A program made the position numbers and the translations under genes. DNA of 64,000 bases from Hermatobates lingyangjiaoensis (lineage: Eukaryota > Arthropoda > Insecta > Hemiptera > Hermatobatidae), in contig JAPFBL010000309.1 in assembly GCA_026182355.1 (NCBI GenBank), positions 434,001 through 498,000 on the forward strand, read 5' to 3'. Positions 33,311-46,700 of this stretch are shown here, piece after piece; position 1 is the stretch's first letter, and every line of letters starts with the position of its first letter. Under the pieces are notes generated by a model that saw only the letters and a program-made list of their open reading frames with translations, was not told the origin of the DNA and did not search any database.

Positions 33311-36300
33311 ATAATACATACCAAGTAAAATAAATATTTTGTGAAATTTATTGTTATTTTAAAAACATGATAATATTGATAATGTCACTTAAAACTTATT
33401 TTAAAATCTTAATTAAAACATCAAGGATAAGAATTGAGGAAGTCCAAAAATGCTTTCTTCATTTTTTATCATCTGTCAATTTTGTTATTGATTATGAATT
33501 AGTGTTTTGTTTCCTGAGTTTCTAAAAGAAGAGGTTTTGTTTTTTAGTGACTTCTTTTTTTTTCGTTTTGATAAACCTTTGAGGATGGTTTTGCTTTGTT
33601 AGAAATTATGTTAACTGCATCTAATATTTTTTTTTAAAATAACTTCTTTTCTTATAATGTTCGTATTATTTGTTGATTTTAATTCTAATACTTTTATTAT
33701 AAAGAAGTTAAAAGATGTTCTATTTATCTTGGAAACTAAGTCAAATTGCATCCTGTTAATTGTTTAAGTTATCTGTTTTGTTATTGTGAGTTGAGAATGC
33801 TAGGATGATTTCTAATTCATTCATGGTTAACTCAACTGAAGGCCATTTAGTAAAATGGATAATGGAAGCCCAAAATGTTGTAAGCCCAGTTTCTAATTAT
33901 AAACAATTTATCTCTTGACTGTTATTTAGAGATGGGTCTTCTTTGTTCATTACTAACAAATAAATGACACTAATGTTTTTACTTATTACTTATTACGGCT
34001 AGGACCCTTTAGGTCTTAAAGCACTGATAATTTCATTATAACGAGTTTAAGCACTATAGTGTAAGAAACTGGATAATAATGACTTTAAGAAACTACATTT
34101 TATTACTCATAACAGATAAATATGAATAATTAGTTCTAGTTCATTTCAGTTAAATTTATTTCAGTAAACATTATGCCAAACAAATTATTGAGCTTAAAAA
34201 TCAACTTCAGATAAAACAATTTTCAATTCTGGAATTGAAACTATTTCTCCATGATACCGTGATGCAATAATTTTACAAAGAAAGACATTACCATAATTCT
34301 CCTCAGTCATTGGTCTTGTTCTAGTAGATTAGTGCGGTGGATCAATGTTTCTCATACATGCACCTGGCAGGAGCTTCCTTTTTGAGGTCAAGCTTATGTT
34401 GGGGTAATCCAGACAACTCTTGTGAGTCAAGAAATTCTTCAGTAAAATGTGTGGGTTCTATTCACATACAAGCCGAGTTATATGACAGATATTGTTAAAT
34501 TTCTCCTGGAAATTATTCAATCAACCTATGATTAATTTCACTCTCTGTCTCGGTAAATTCAACTTGTATAGAATTTTCTATGAACAATATTTGTGGGTTG
34601 GAGAATGAAAAGTAAATGTATTCAATACACTAATCAACATGTGCATGGATAAACATGTTTTCGGGCAGTAATAATCTCTTTATTTTCATTCTTTACAACT
34701 CTGTCTCTACCAATATGTATTGGAAATTTACATTATTACTCATCTTCTTCTTGAACTCTCATATTGCTAGTTAAATGCAGTTTAGTAAATTTGCGCCACA
34801 AGTAAGACTGATTCAAGGATTGTAGATATCAGCATCAGTTCATCTAATGGCAACTGGAAGAAGTCGTCAACTCCTGAGATGCTACAACAAATGCAATTAG
34901 TCATCAACTCATAAATTTAGAGAGAATTAGTCTTATTAAGAACTTTATAGGACTTTATCATTTTTCTTGAAATAGATATATGAACAGAAAAAAAACATAG
35001 GCATTATAACAAGGTGTTTTTTGATTATGGACATAATTGTGTGCTCTTAATATTTTTTTTATTTATTTGATAATTTCTACAGTTCTTATTAACTATAATA
35101 AATATCATTTGTTGATATAATAAACAATTATTTAATATTCTCATCGGTTATTCATTTAATTTCATCTTTCTAAATCATGATAATTTATATAGAAAAAATT
35201 TAGTTAATCGTTCATGTCATTTATATCATGTTTTGGAAGCTAATTATACCATCTGTCCCTTTGGCGCATAAGGTAGATCGCTGGACCTCTAATGCCAAGG
35301 TTGTAGGTTAGTTGCCCACAAAATTTCTAGTATTTTATTTAGTTTAGAGCGTGTACAAATATATAAACAAGAAGATCAGAATTTTTTAAGTATATACATT
35401 ATATAAGTATTTTTTTTTTTTTTGATATATTGGACGAAAATCTTCCGGATTGTAAAAAAGGTCCCAGTCTGGAATATTAACGAGTGAAAAATTAATTTAA
35501 GATTTGAGTATCTGGAGAAAAACTAATACGGTAAAATGAAGCAGTGCTCCATTTGGAAATTATTGAGGACAATCAAATGAACTCCATATGTATGAAGAAG
35601 AAATGGTTAAACGGGTTACGACTGTTGAGTCTGGTTTGAAAAACTGATATTGACTTATATAACTTCTTTTGGAGGGGAAATTATATATATTCAAAGGATG
35701 GATATGTGTAGGTAATAATCTTTACACATATAGGTAATAAATATCTATAGTTTATCACACAGTAATTTATCTTCTGAATTACTACTTATGTATGATTCAA
35801 TTAACATCAAACAAATAACTTAAACTCGCGGGAGATACGAAAACATTTTATCACATTCTATCGAAATGCAAGCAAACACCTTGAAGGTCATAAATATTTC
35901 TCTCAAACTAAACTTCTAACCGATAGAAGCAAGGAATGATTCCTTAAGGACAGTTTTGAAGTTCTAGGGAGAAATGCAAGTTTTGAAAACGACAAAAGAA
36001 AGCTCAATGGACACATACGAGTATGATAGCGCTTTTGCGTGAATCCGTTGAGTCTCAGGTCCTCAACTTAATAATAATTTGTTCTATATCAACAATTTTA
36101 AAATTGCTATAACTAATAAAAGTTTTTACAGTAGCATTAAATTAATGGAAATCATTAAAGTAATTATCTATTAGTTTGATAATATTTCATCCAAGGGTAT
36201 CCTATAACTTTAAAGTAAAACAGAAACTCAATTAATTGTCAACGAATATGATATTAATTCTGGTAAGGTGTAGTGGAAGCTACTCCAGACTTATTAATAG

Positions 36301-36510
36301 AGCAATCCTGTAAACTATGTAAACGAAATATCATACTCTAATATAACATGTTATGGAATAGATTAGCGATTAATTTAGCGACTTAATCTATTTCAAAGTA
36401 AGTATTTAAGTTCCATCAATTATAACAATAATTTAATAAACAAAAATGTTTAAAAATATTTAAAATTAAGTTAATTAATAAAAAAAAATTAACATAAACT
36501 ATAGTTTTGC
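33311..36510. other. AT-rich DNA without recognised gene
   Basis: No coding sequence supported apart from the tRNA-like remnant at 35255. Confidence 0.5.
35255..35322 (+). pseudogene. tRNA-Arg(UCU)-like remnant
   Basis: GTCCCTTTGGCGCATAAGGT resembles the 5' half of arginine tRNAs, with an A-box-like TGGCGCATAAGG. A loop CCTCTAA would place anticodon TCT. The B-box region (TGTAGGTTAGTTGCCCACA) lacks the invariant GGTTCGA. The anticodon stem pairs poorly and the acceptor strand does not close. It is either a tRNA pseudogene or the head of a tRNA-derived SINE. Confidence 0.5.
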
Positions 36511-36542
<32 letters not shown>

Positions 36543-36560
36543 TAATATTATTATATAATA
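36511..36560. repeat. (TA)n tract with TAATAT tail
   Basis: About 12 TA units followed by imperfect TATAATAT repeats. Confidence 0.9.
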
Positions 36561-36800
36561 CTTTTTCGTTGGAAATCGATCCAAAACGGACAAATATAAT
36601 TTAATATAGACAAAGAAACATAGAGAAATCAAAAGAACACACTTACAGTATCTAATTTTCGGTTTGAACCGTCTTCAGGAGAGATAAGAGAGGGAAACCA
36701 AACGCACTGGTTCAGAGACGGTTGGAGTCTCCAACCAAAAATTAGAGACTGTAAGTGTGTTCTTTTGATTTCTCTATGTTTCCCTGTCTATATTGAACTA
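36561..36800. mobile_element. Family B palindrome with a collapsed centre
   Basis: Left arm 36605-36659 and right arm 36737-36791 are near reverse complements. The left arm is complete and on the minus strand holds CTGAAGA, C, GGTTCAAACC, GAAAATTAGA. The right arm lacks the part with CTGAAGA, jumping from GGAGTCTCCAACC to AAAAATTAGAGACTG, so the structure lost its right core. The left edge is CTTTTTCGTTGGAAAT; the right edge is a short TA tract. Confidence 0.65.
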
Positions 36801-38039
36801 TATATACATAAGTAAGGCATGTTTCTTTGCCTTCAATATTGCCAGAGACGTAATCAAGTATTATGAGGTACCAATTTTGTGTACCTCATTTCAGTTAGTA
36901 TTCATTACGAAATATGTTTTTCTTATTTTCACTGTATATAGTAATGAACTAAAAAAATGATCATGTTCATGCTAAAAATTGAAAAGCTGTAAATTAAATG
37001 TAGTTTTGAAAAAACACAGTAACATATATCATGATATGATAATGTAAAATACATTAAAATTTATAGTTGTATTGAAAAATTAATATTCTGAATATTAAAA
37101 GGCATCTCGCGGTACAGGAATTTTGATGATTTAATAGAACCTACCCTTCTACCATGTTTTAATTAACTGTAATTAAATTTATAAACCCTAGAATGTCAAC
37201 TAAAAAAGAAAATTTCTTTTTTTTTTAAATTTCCATTATTAATAGCAGTCAAATTCGATGTTTGCAGTCAAATATATAATTTTTTAAATATATATGCGTT
37301 GTATATATTATATATTTAATGCTAATGATAATTACCTTTCTTTCATATGTAAGTAGGGAACAATTTTAACATAATAAATCTGATTTTTCATTTTTATAAA
37401 AACCTGAAATATTCTCTTGTCACTATTCTATGATTAGATTATTATTATTTTTTTAAGACTAAATAGGAGATAAATATTAAAGCCATTGGGTAATATGCAT
37501 TATTACCCAAGGAATCCTAGGATTGAATTCACCATTCAACCAATATGCCATCCATGGATATCCCTAACAGATACCAATGACTTGCGATGCAGTCTTTCAA
37601 AAAAAGACAACTTTTTTAAAGACCAATAAGAGAGGACCATGTTTGAAAAATAAATCAGTATTCTTGTGGATATTCGTATAGAGTATATGTTGTAAAAGAA
37701 TCTTAAAAATGGAGTTTCAATATCATTTAAATCTGTCGTACAATATGATCTTAACAAGCATTATGTAAAATCCTGTAATGCAGGTAAGTGTTTTTTACTG
37801 AACTCTGAGCTCCACATTTTAAAGAATAACGTAGAAATATCAGATCTCCAATCACAATTGTTTATTTTTAATTGATATTTTTAAATTTAATACAATTGGA
37901 TATTTAAATAATTATGCAAGCTTTGAACTTTCTATCATTTTAGCTTTTATTAGTGTTGTCGTTGATATTCTGACAGCAAAAGAGAACTGTTACCGACCCG
38001 AAAGCTTTAATGATTTATAAAGAGATAAATTTTCTTTGG
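36801..38039. other. AT-rich DNA without recognised gene
   Basis: Nothing supported beyond chance ORFs. Confidence 0.5.
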
Positions 38040-38310
38040 GGAAGCAACCAGTTTAGGTAGGGGACGATGATTGGAGTAATTCGATGGGGACAGGGCTGGT
38101 TTTGGAGGGCTAGGGGATGAAAGTGAGCTGGAACAGGGCTTTATAGTGGGAGGGGAGGTCCGAGGAGTGATCGATATGCTGCCGAGCCGTCTGGCTGTCC
38201 CCTGGGCAGGACCGGGGCTTGTCCCGACAAGGCAGCCATACTGAACGCGGTTTACAAGGTGGACACGTGTCCCAAGTCTCTTGACACGTGTGCACGCGCT
38301 CAATGGTCCC
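38040..38310 (-). promoter_or_regulatory. GC-richer island with two E-boxes and a TATA-like word
   Basis: Two CACGTG E-boxes sit in GGACACGTGTCC (38261-38272) and TGACACGTGTGC (about 38281-38292), nearly the same 10-mer twice at about 20 bases spacing. On the minus strand a CTATAAAGCC lies about 120 bases downstream (38138-38147), so a minus-strand promoter is conceivable. Both strands have open frames of about 60-145 codons rich in Ser/Pro, with no recognisable domain. Tentative. Confidence 0.3.
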
Positions 38311-39125
38311 GGTAATATAACACTAAACAAAAAAAAAATACCATACCCAGAAATCATTCCTAGGCGCTGTAATGAACAAAGATTAAATAAATTTTCAAGA
38401 AGAATGTTGTTGCTTTTATAAAAGTTTGCACTCAACATATACACACATTAAATTGGAGTAATATTTTTTGCAGCTACTGTGTGTCCAGCGCATCATTTAC
38501 ATAATTAATTGTAAGTCACAAAAACAACAATAACAAATTGTGTTCAATATTTAGACATTCGTCATCATCAAAAGCAACTGAGCCAGAGGAGTTTCCTCTA
38601 GACGAATTACATAGTTGTTTGTTCTTCAATGACAGATGACAAAAATTCATGTGGGTACTATTACAGTATTTTTACGTTTTCATCATAAATTTAGTTTACT
38701 TCTATTCTGATAAATTTAATATATTTTTAATATATACATTAATATTTGACTCTAAACTAAAGAAAAATTGATTTGGTTAAGTGGTGTTTTTCAATGTGGT
38801 TAAATAATTTGATTATACATATTTAAAAAGAATAGCAACTTTAACTTCATTTGAATGAATTTGTTGAGTTTGTAATCTGATATTGAACACTTATAGAGCT
38901 AAATGTAAACTAGATCTAGACGGAATGTAAAATCTGGGGGCTAAAACGAGTTGATGGGTTGTGCTAGGGACGAAAGATATCTGAAACATAGGAACGACTT
39001 CCGAATGTTTTCAGTGTCATCTTTCTTGCAATCTAGAGCATATATTTGGGAGTGATGGTTACCGCTGTTAGAAAGCTGATCATTTGGAGAGCTTTCTAAA
39101 GTTCTGTTTAGAGTTAACTCTGTTA

Positions 39126-39380
39126 AGAGTTACATTAGAGTACAGTTCAATGTCTATTTTATGACGCTAAGTCAAATGATAAATCTTTATCTTATATTTT
39201 ATAAGATAAAAGTTTGTGAACGTTTTAGTGTTAATATTGGACGTTAAAAAGAATGGCTATAAAACAAAATTGGTAATGAACAGTTTTTTAATTCCACATA
39301 TAATTTTTACCTGCGAGATTATTAAATAAATTATATCATCTATAATGAATTTTAAATCAATATCGAATATTTTGTATAAT
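39126..39380 (+). repeat. Local direct duplication, copy 1
   Basis: About 255 bases from AGAGTTACATTAGAG to GAATATTTTGTATAA recur at 40251-40504 in the same orientation with roughly a dozen differences. No known element ends; probably a segmental duplication or an unknown repeat. Confidence 0.85.
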
Positions 39381-40250
39381 ATAGTAGGAATGGCGAAGTG
39401 TGCTTTAAACTTGAAGATTTTTAAGAATAAATCAGGGTTTTAAACTACTTCTGTGAGCAGTTGTTTATTGAAGTCAAAAATCAAAAATTAACTGTACTCT
39501 GAGATTAGGGATCGCAAGCTCAACGTTTGTACGAATAGCTACAGAGGTTTTTTTTTGCCATCGGAGTATCCTTCTTGTTGTTATATTTGTTAAAAGTAAT
39601 GTTTAATCTTTAAAGTTAAGGTTATTACAAAAATATCCGTCAATGTCACTCGCTTATTTTTTTGGTTCTTTAGAAAAGTTCACACCTAGCTTCCTGCTGT
39701 CTGTTCTAAATCCAATTTAAACAAACTCACTTCCACCTCGAATATTCATTATCCGTTTTTTAAGTCACTTTGTTATTTTATTTTTTATTATTTATTGATT
39801 TTCTATATCTCTTTCATTTTTCTTAACCTAATATAGTTGCTTTGTAATTTACTTTTTGGTAATGAGATTTGAGTGAGCTTACTAATGCAGAAATACAAGT
39901 TTAAATTGCCCTAAATTACGTTAGTGAAACATAATACTTAAGCCAACAGTAATTATGTAAATAATAAATAATATGACCTATAAAGTAATACATGAATAAA
40001 GTATCAATCAATCATTGTAAAAAGAAGTAGTGGAATATAAACTTACTTGAAAAATAATAAATGTCCATATAACTAAAGGTGAGAAAAATGAAATGTGGCA
40101 ATAAGTAGTCAAAGTATACTATCAAATCAATCACAATCAAATACCTCAGACTACAACATTTGTTTTAAACATTGCCTAAGTATACCATTACTTTTCGTTA
40201 ACTGAGAACAGATTAATATTTTTTCGTATACATCTTCGTAAATTAGTTCT

Positions 40251-40504
40251 AGAGTTACATTAGAGTTTAGTTCAACGCATATTTTATGACGCAAAGTCAG
40301 ATGATAAATCTTTAACTTATATTTTATAAGATGAAAGTTTGTGAACGTTTTAGTGTTAATATTGGACGTTAACAAGAATGGCTATAAAACAAAAATTGGT
40401 ATTGAAGAGTTTTTTTATTCTACATATAATTTTTAATGCGAGATTATTAAATAAATTATATAATCTATAATGAATTTTTAATAAATACCGAATATTTTGT
40501 ATAA
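40251..40504 (+). repeat. Local direct duplication, copy 2
   Basis: Second copy of 39126-39380; the block AAGTTTGTGAACGTTTTAGT and the following 30 bases are nearly identical. Confidence 0.85.
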
Positions 40505-43164
40505 ACATTGAAAAAGTTATACAAATAATGTAATAATGAACAAATGTTATACAATAATGAACGAGTTACTTTCATAATAAAACAATATTTAGTATACTCA
40601 TGAATTGTAAAAAAATATATATGTAATAACTTTAAGTTTATTGAGAAATAAGACATTAAATGTTTTATTATTATTTACTTAATATATAATATAATATTTG
40701 TTATACCATTATCTATTATACTAATTATATATTAGTTTATTTTATGCAATATTATTCATTATATTAAACTATACAAAACACCTGATTAAATCTATCTTAT
40801 GAGCATATAGTATTAGGAAATGATATAATTAGTCTATTATTTGCCACAAGAATAAGATTATATTAGTGTATGGTATTAAGTAACCTCAAATGTTGAACAG
40901 AAGTGGCTTTTCAATTAAATCTGCGACTGCGTTCTCATTAGTAAGAAGTGGCATAGGGAAATGCTTTCATCAAGCTTAAATTAAACAAACCTTATTTATA
41001 TTATCAACAAGTAATGTATTTGAAAACACGATAAATTATGTTCAATTAAGGCGTATCTAAATTGTAGCACAGTGGCTCCCAATCTTACTTCTTTTTACTA
41101 CTACACGCCTAAAAAAATTTTTCTTTACATCGCATCCCTATTTTTATACTTTGTTCAAGAACAAATGATGTGAATTCATACAAAATTTTATTAATAGAAG
41201 ATATTCATTTTACATATACCAAAAAAAAAAGAAAAAATATCAAACATTTAAATTGAAAACTTCACGGATTAACATTTGAAGAAACATTACGAAAATAATA
41301 ACGAATATAATAAAAATAATCAAATAGAAAAATTAAAAACTAGCATGGAAACACTTAGAAAGGAATTTCAATTTGTAATAAGTAAAAAAATAAAAAATAT
41401 GAATTAGAAAGGTTATCTCTGAATAATATTTGAACATACCTGACATTATGTTTAAGATAATACGTAAAAGCAAAATCGTAAAAGCAAAAATACTTCTTTT
41501 TTTTCTTTTTTTTTTTTGATGAAAATACTATTATCATAGTGTTTTTATGACCTCATGGACTCAATCTATAAATTTTTTTTGAAAAGGAAATCACAAGTCA
41601 TACACTTATTAAAAAAACCTACAAAAGTTCTGAAATTCCCTTAAACTAAAAAAGTTTCTTAAAGTTACCCCTGTTATATTATTACAGAAATAAAATAAAT
41701 GAAATGTAAACAACAACAAAAAAAAAAAGATTCTACTCAATTTTTCATATCAAATCGTCTTTAAAAGAAACAATAATGGTTATTAAAGTACAATTAATGA
41801 TAACGGATAATAACAAAATAGTAATTTATTTACATGAATGAAGTTTTGCGATGGTCCTAGTTAATCAAAAGAACCACAAATTAATTGTTATTTGTAAAAT
41901 CCAAAAATGCACAGAATATTTCTGACTCAAAATTGAATCGATTTATGTCTGATATGTTGTATTAACTTTTTAACAGTAGTATTCATTGATGAATACATCT
42001 AAAATCTAGTAATGAATATATTTTACTAAAATTAAGAATATTTGATTATTTAATGCAAGTTTCTAATTTAACACTGCTACGATTTAATCGCAGTGGCCAC
42101 TTAAAGAAACATGTTGAAGTAGAACTTTGTGTACGTATACTGAAGAATACCAATAACTAAAAACAAACAAGATATGAGAGATTATATATATAATTATAGT
42201 TTATCTTCTCTTTTATATCTCCAATATAAAATTAATATCAAAATGCCAGAGTTTTGTTCGATATTCAAAATATTTTTGCAGACAATAGTAGAAATACATA
42301 AAATTGAAAAAACAATTGGGAATTATACACCTAAAATAAATTTGACATAAATAATTATGAACATTTAAAATATATAAACAGTTTAGAATATATTTTAATG
42401 TTTAATTTATGTAATTTAATATTTTAAATAAATGTTGCTCAATATTTCAATAGGTTCAATACTACAATATGTTAATAATTAATTGACATATGGTAAACTA
42501 TTTATTTGTCTTATTGACAGTCCATACAATTGCTAATCTAGTGGTATGTTGATGTAAAGAACTGGACTCTTTTGTTAATATTCTACTATTGATGTTTAGT
42601 TCTATTTTTAAATTTTAGATCCATATCAGTTTACCTCGTACAAATTATATCAAAACACAGAAGAATTAGGTATGAAAGATACAATTCTTAAGAAATACTA
42701 TCAAGTTAAACTTCACTAAAACTTAATAAATCAGGGACTGTATACATTAGGTATGTTTTATCCACTGACATAGTTCCAGTGTTTACAAGAACAATAGGTT
42801 TGTCCACTTGGGTTTAGGGTAGCAGAATATTATAAAATATTTTTTCTAAAACTCATTTGTTTACTCTGACATACCACACAGCCATTTGTTTTCTTTGTCT
42901 GTGTTTCATACACTTTAAAATACCCCACATGCCTCCCTCCTTTCTCAAGACTAAACTAGATGTTCAGTTTTCCTTGTTTTCGTTTAAGTGTAGCTTGGGC
43001 GAGTACAAATTGTTTTCATACAAAAAATCATAATTTTCATTGATCGTATAACTTAAATATATTTATGATTGTATTACTGTGACATAAACGTTGTGTTATA
43101 TGTATCTAAAGTTTAATTTAGATAAAAAATACAGAGAAGTTATTACTCTTAATTTCCCTATTTT
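40505..43164. other. AT-rich DNA without recognised gene
   Basis: Homopolymer runs and chance ORFs only. Confidence 0.5.
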
Positions 43165-43280
43165 TTTTTAAACCGTCATCAGCAGAGATCAGAAAGACAA
43201 ACCAAGCGCACTGGTACAGGAACGTTTTTCCTCACTTATCTCTCCTGAAGATGGTTCAAACCGAAAATTGGAGACTGTAA

Positions 43281-43286
<6 letters not shown>
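43165..43286 (+). mobile_element. Family B module ending in (TA)n
   Basis: Plus strand TCTCTCCTGAAGATGGTTCA: core CTGAAGA (43245-43251), T, stem GGTT-CA-AACC, GAAAATTGGAGACTGTAAG, ending at the (TA)n of 43284-43318. To its left a short inverted piece (AAACCGTCATCAGCAGAGAT) mirrors the core region, so this is a palindrome with most of the left arm lost. Confidence 0.6.

Positions 43287-43318
<32 letters not shown>
43284..43318. repeat. (TA)n tract
   Basis: About 16 TA units between two family B modules. Confidence 0.95.
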
Positions 43319-43322
<4 letters not shown>

Positions 43323-43648
43323 TCGTTGGAAATACCATTCGAAACGGACAAATATAGTTCAACGTAGAAAAACAAAACATAAAGAAATCAAAAAAACACT
43401 TACAGTCTCCAATTTTCGGTTTGAACCGTCTTCAGGAGAGATAAGAGAGGGAAACTAAGCGCACTGGTTCAGAGACGGTTGGAGACTCTGGGTTCCAACA
43501 TTCGAAACACTCTGGGTTCTTGGGTCTCCAACCGTCTCTGAACCAGTGCGCTTGGTTGTCCTGAAGAAGGTTAAACCGAAAATTAGAGACTGTAAGTGTG
43601 TGCTTTTGATTTCTTTATGTTTTTTTCTACATTTAACTATATATATAT
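43319..43648. mobile_element. Family B palindrome, full
   Basis: Left arm from TTTCGTTGGAAATACC to GACGGTTGGAGAC, right arm from GTCTCCAACCGTCTCTGAAC to TACATTTAACTATATA, with a spacer that repeats ACTCTGGGTTC. The right core is CTGAAGA (43561-43567), A, GGTTAAACC, GAAA; the left core is its mirror on the minus strand with a C in the extra position. The right arm has lost the GAGATAAGAGAGGG-equivalent segment. TA tracts lie on both sides. Confidence 0.7.
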
Positions 43649-43770
43649 CAAACAACGATCAAACCACAATATGAAATGGGAAAGCAGGACTGAGATCTGT
43701 CAAGCGTACATGCAGTTTTCGTCAGAGTCAATAACCCAACTCAATGTTTATGTGAAATCTTTTCATATAT
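43649..43770 (-). mobile_element. Family A half module
   Basis: ATCAAACCACAATATGAAAT, GACTGAGATCTGTCAAGCGT and TTCGTCAGAGTCAATAACCC match the left arm of family A, then TTTATGTGAAATCTTTTCAT gives the outer tail normally found beyond the right arm. The right core is missing, which suggests deletion across the palindrome centre. Confidence 0.6.
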
Positions 43771-46700
43771 TACCTGCCAGTGTTAACTCATTTATAATGT
43801 TCATGAATGACTGTGTTATCGGGAGGTAATATCTATAAAAAAACATGGTATGCTCAATTCTATCTACTTTTTGCCAAAAGTGATAGTTACTTAATTTTGT
43901 AAACATTAAATATTTTAAAACACTTTAGACATTTGTCACTTATTAAATTTTGATTAGGTTTTATTTTGTATTTTATACATACCAGTTCTAAGTCATTCAT
44001 CAAAACAATTTATCTTCTGAATCTTGAATATATCCTAACCGTACTATTTTTATAATCAACCAAATGTATGGTACAAATGTTATTATAGTCTTACTTGTCC
44101 TTTCATTTATAATGGGAATAATTGGAAAAATAATAGTAACAAGTTCTTATTAATGCATTCAGTAACTTTAAAAGAAATATATAATGTGATCTGATATATG
44201 AATAGACATTTTTATAAAAAGTAATACAAAAAATTAAAAAAGAAATATATGAATAGTATTTTGTGAGATACATAAAAATCTTGTGTTTTGTCAGAAAGAA
44301 GTGTTTGTTGTCTGCTAGAGGTGATTTGATTCTATGAAAACATTTGATTTAATAGATTTTTGCTTTTATTACGACACTATTGAAAAGGTTCATTGTTATT
44401 CATTTGCCAGGAAAAAAGGTTGAGGTCCCCGTTCTGAATTTATTAGGGGAGAGTTTGGCTCCCTAGGGAATCATATGTCGGGAACAGGGTTCTAGTCAGC
44501 AAGTCTCCAGAGAGAAGTTTTTCATTTCTGATACGAAACTAATTACACTTTCCAATTATCAAACACTAAAGCTTTGAATTATCGCATGAATACTTTACAT
44601 AACTTCTTCCTATAATAGCTTTGTATTACTGTTTATTCAAATTGTATTAATTAACTGCATACATTTAAAAATTGTTTGCCTCGGGTTTTAGAAATCATGC
44701 CGTAAAGACTGCATTTAAAACTCATACATTAGCTTGAATGTTTGGTAACTATCTAACCGATTCAAAAACAGCTAAAGAAACTTTTGAGTACATAGTTCAA
44801 GCTAACACATTAATCTGATTCATAGATGATATCTTACCATATAACATTAGATTTTTTATGATAAAATTCCAATGTTAACAGAAGGCAATTGGTGTCTAAA
44901 CCAACGTGACTCTTCATGATACTGTCTTTTCTATTCAATCAAAGCCAGAGTGTTACCCAAAACATTTGAGAAACAAATTATTAAAAAATGGTCTTTAAAC
45001 TCTTATTTACAGCGCTAATTATTTATTTTTCCATTTTCATTGGCTTTTCCTTTAATGTTTTAGTTAAATCTTTAGTATAAGATTAATTTACAGAAAGAAA
45101 CATAACAGAGATCACAAAAACTCAGTTTTCGTTCCCACTTGTGTCATCACTGTTTATTCCAATTTAAAAAACGTAGTCCTCACTTGTCTTTGGAACGACA
45201 AATATATTTCCAGTATACAAACACGCAGCCAAAATACAGTACTGAGTATTTCTAATGTGGGTCTTTGTTTTCTTTAAATTTAGCTTGTTTTATTTCATGG
45301 GGTCGTTTTATATAACTGCTCATTTATATAATCCATATAAATAAGAGAAAGGTTTTTGTCTGTATATTGCTTAAAACTGACTCATTTCAAGTTAACTTTA
45401 CGTTTTATATAAAACTGATATTCTTTGCATGATCATTATTTTTTTAATGGTATTGACATGGCAAAAAATATAGGAATTTTGGCAACAACATTTATCAATA
45501 ACTTTTATATAAGTAATTTATGCTGGTCCTGTATTCCTTAGCCATTAAATTTCCATATTTTTGGGTTGATTTAAAAAGTTTTCTCTATAGAGTTCTATTT
45601 AAAAACAGCCTTCTGATTCTATAAAGGAAAAAAAACATTTCATATAAAATTTATAAAACATGTGGTATTACACAATTAATAAGATACTGTTAGTGTGTTT
45701 AATAGGACATCATATCAACGTTACTTTCTACTAAGATATGAAGTAAGATGAGCTTTAGAAATCTTATAGTGGAAGTATCTGACCATAAAGTAGCAACTAA
45801 GATCTGAATCTAACAACCATTAGATAGATATTCAAAAATGATAAATTCAAGAATTTTACATAAAAAAAAATGTCGAAACATTGACAATGAGTAATATTAA
45901 TATAAGATGTTTATTTTATCTTGCATGTTGGAAACCATATATCTTCATCTGTTTAAAGCCAGTTATTAAATAGTAAATAAAAATATGTTACTGTTAGATA
46001 TTTGTTTTACTGTGTTATTCGAGTTATTCTTCAGTTCTTGTAAGTTGTTGAGCATAACACTGTTCTCCAGGCGTACGACTATGTCAGTGGTTAGTACAGC
46101 AGTGAGGATCCTTTTGAGTAACACACACTTCTGTTAGAGGATATAATGCTGCATTTCCATGACCTACCTTCAACCATACGGTTTTTTTTTTCGTTTGATT
46201 GATGGCGTTGAAAGCCTCGTAAATATCATCGGTAACAGATCCCATTCATATGGATGGCTAGCACCTGTCAAGGGCTGACAGAAAATTCCAATATTATCAG
46301 AGAATATTTGTCGGTTTCTACACTAAAAGGACTCTCCCATATCTCTACAATTGTTTTTTCTTATTACATATGTATAAATAAAACTTAAAATCTATAAAAG
46401 GTAATATTAGAGCCTTAGCAAAAGATAATAAAATAACTTGTAGGAAAAATCATATTTATTTGAACAGATGTTATACAAAAATAATGAAGGTGCTAATGTT
46501 AAAATAAATAACTGTTATTAAAAAATGTATAGAATACTTTTTTTTAATATATTAATACAATTTACCGACGAAATATTTTGACAAATTGTATTAAAAAATG
46601 TTATATCATTCCACTGCTTCCATAATTTCTTACTAATGAATATAATTATTTGAATATAGTAGTAAATTGAATGATTTTATATACTAATTTATATAGGCAT

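Noticed and set aside
34320..34510. Second SINE-like region with GGTTCTATTCAC as B box
   Set aside because: The A-box candidate is over 100 bases away and weak; not supported.
38007..38444. 145-residue minus-strand ORF
   Set aside because: Ser/Pro-rich reading across a GC-rich island, with a competing overlapping frame and no domain; kept only as a possible regulatory island.
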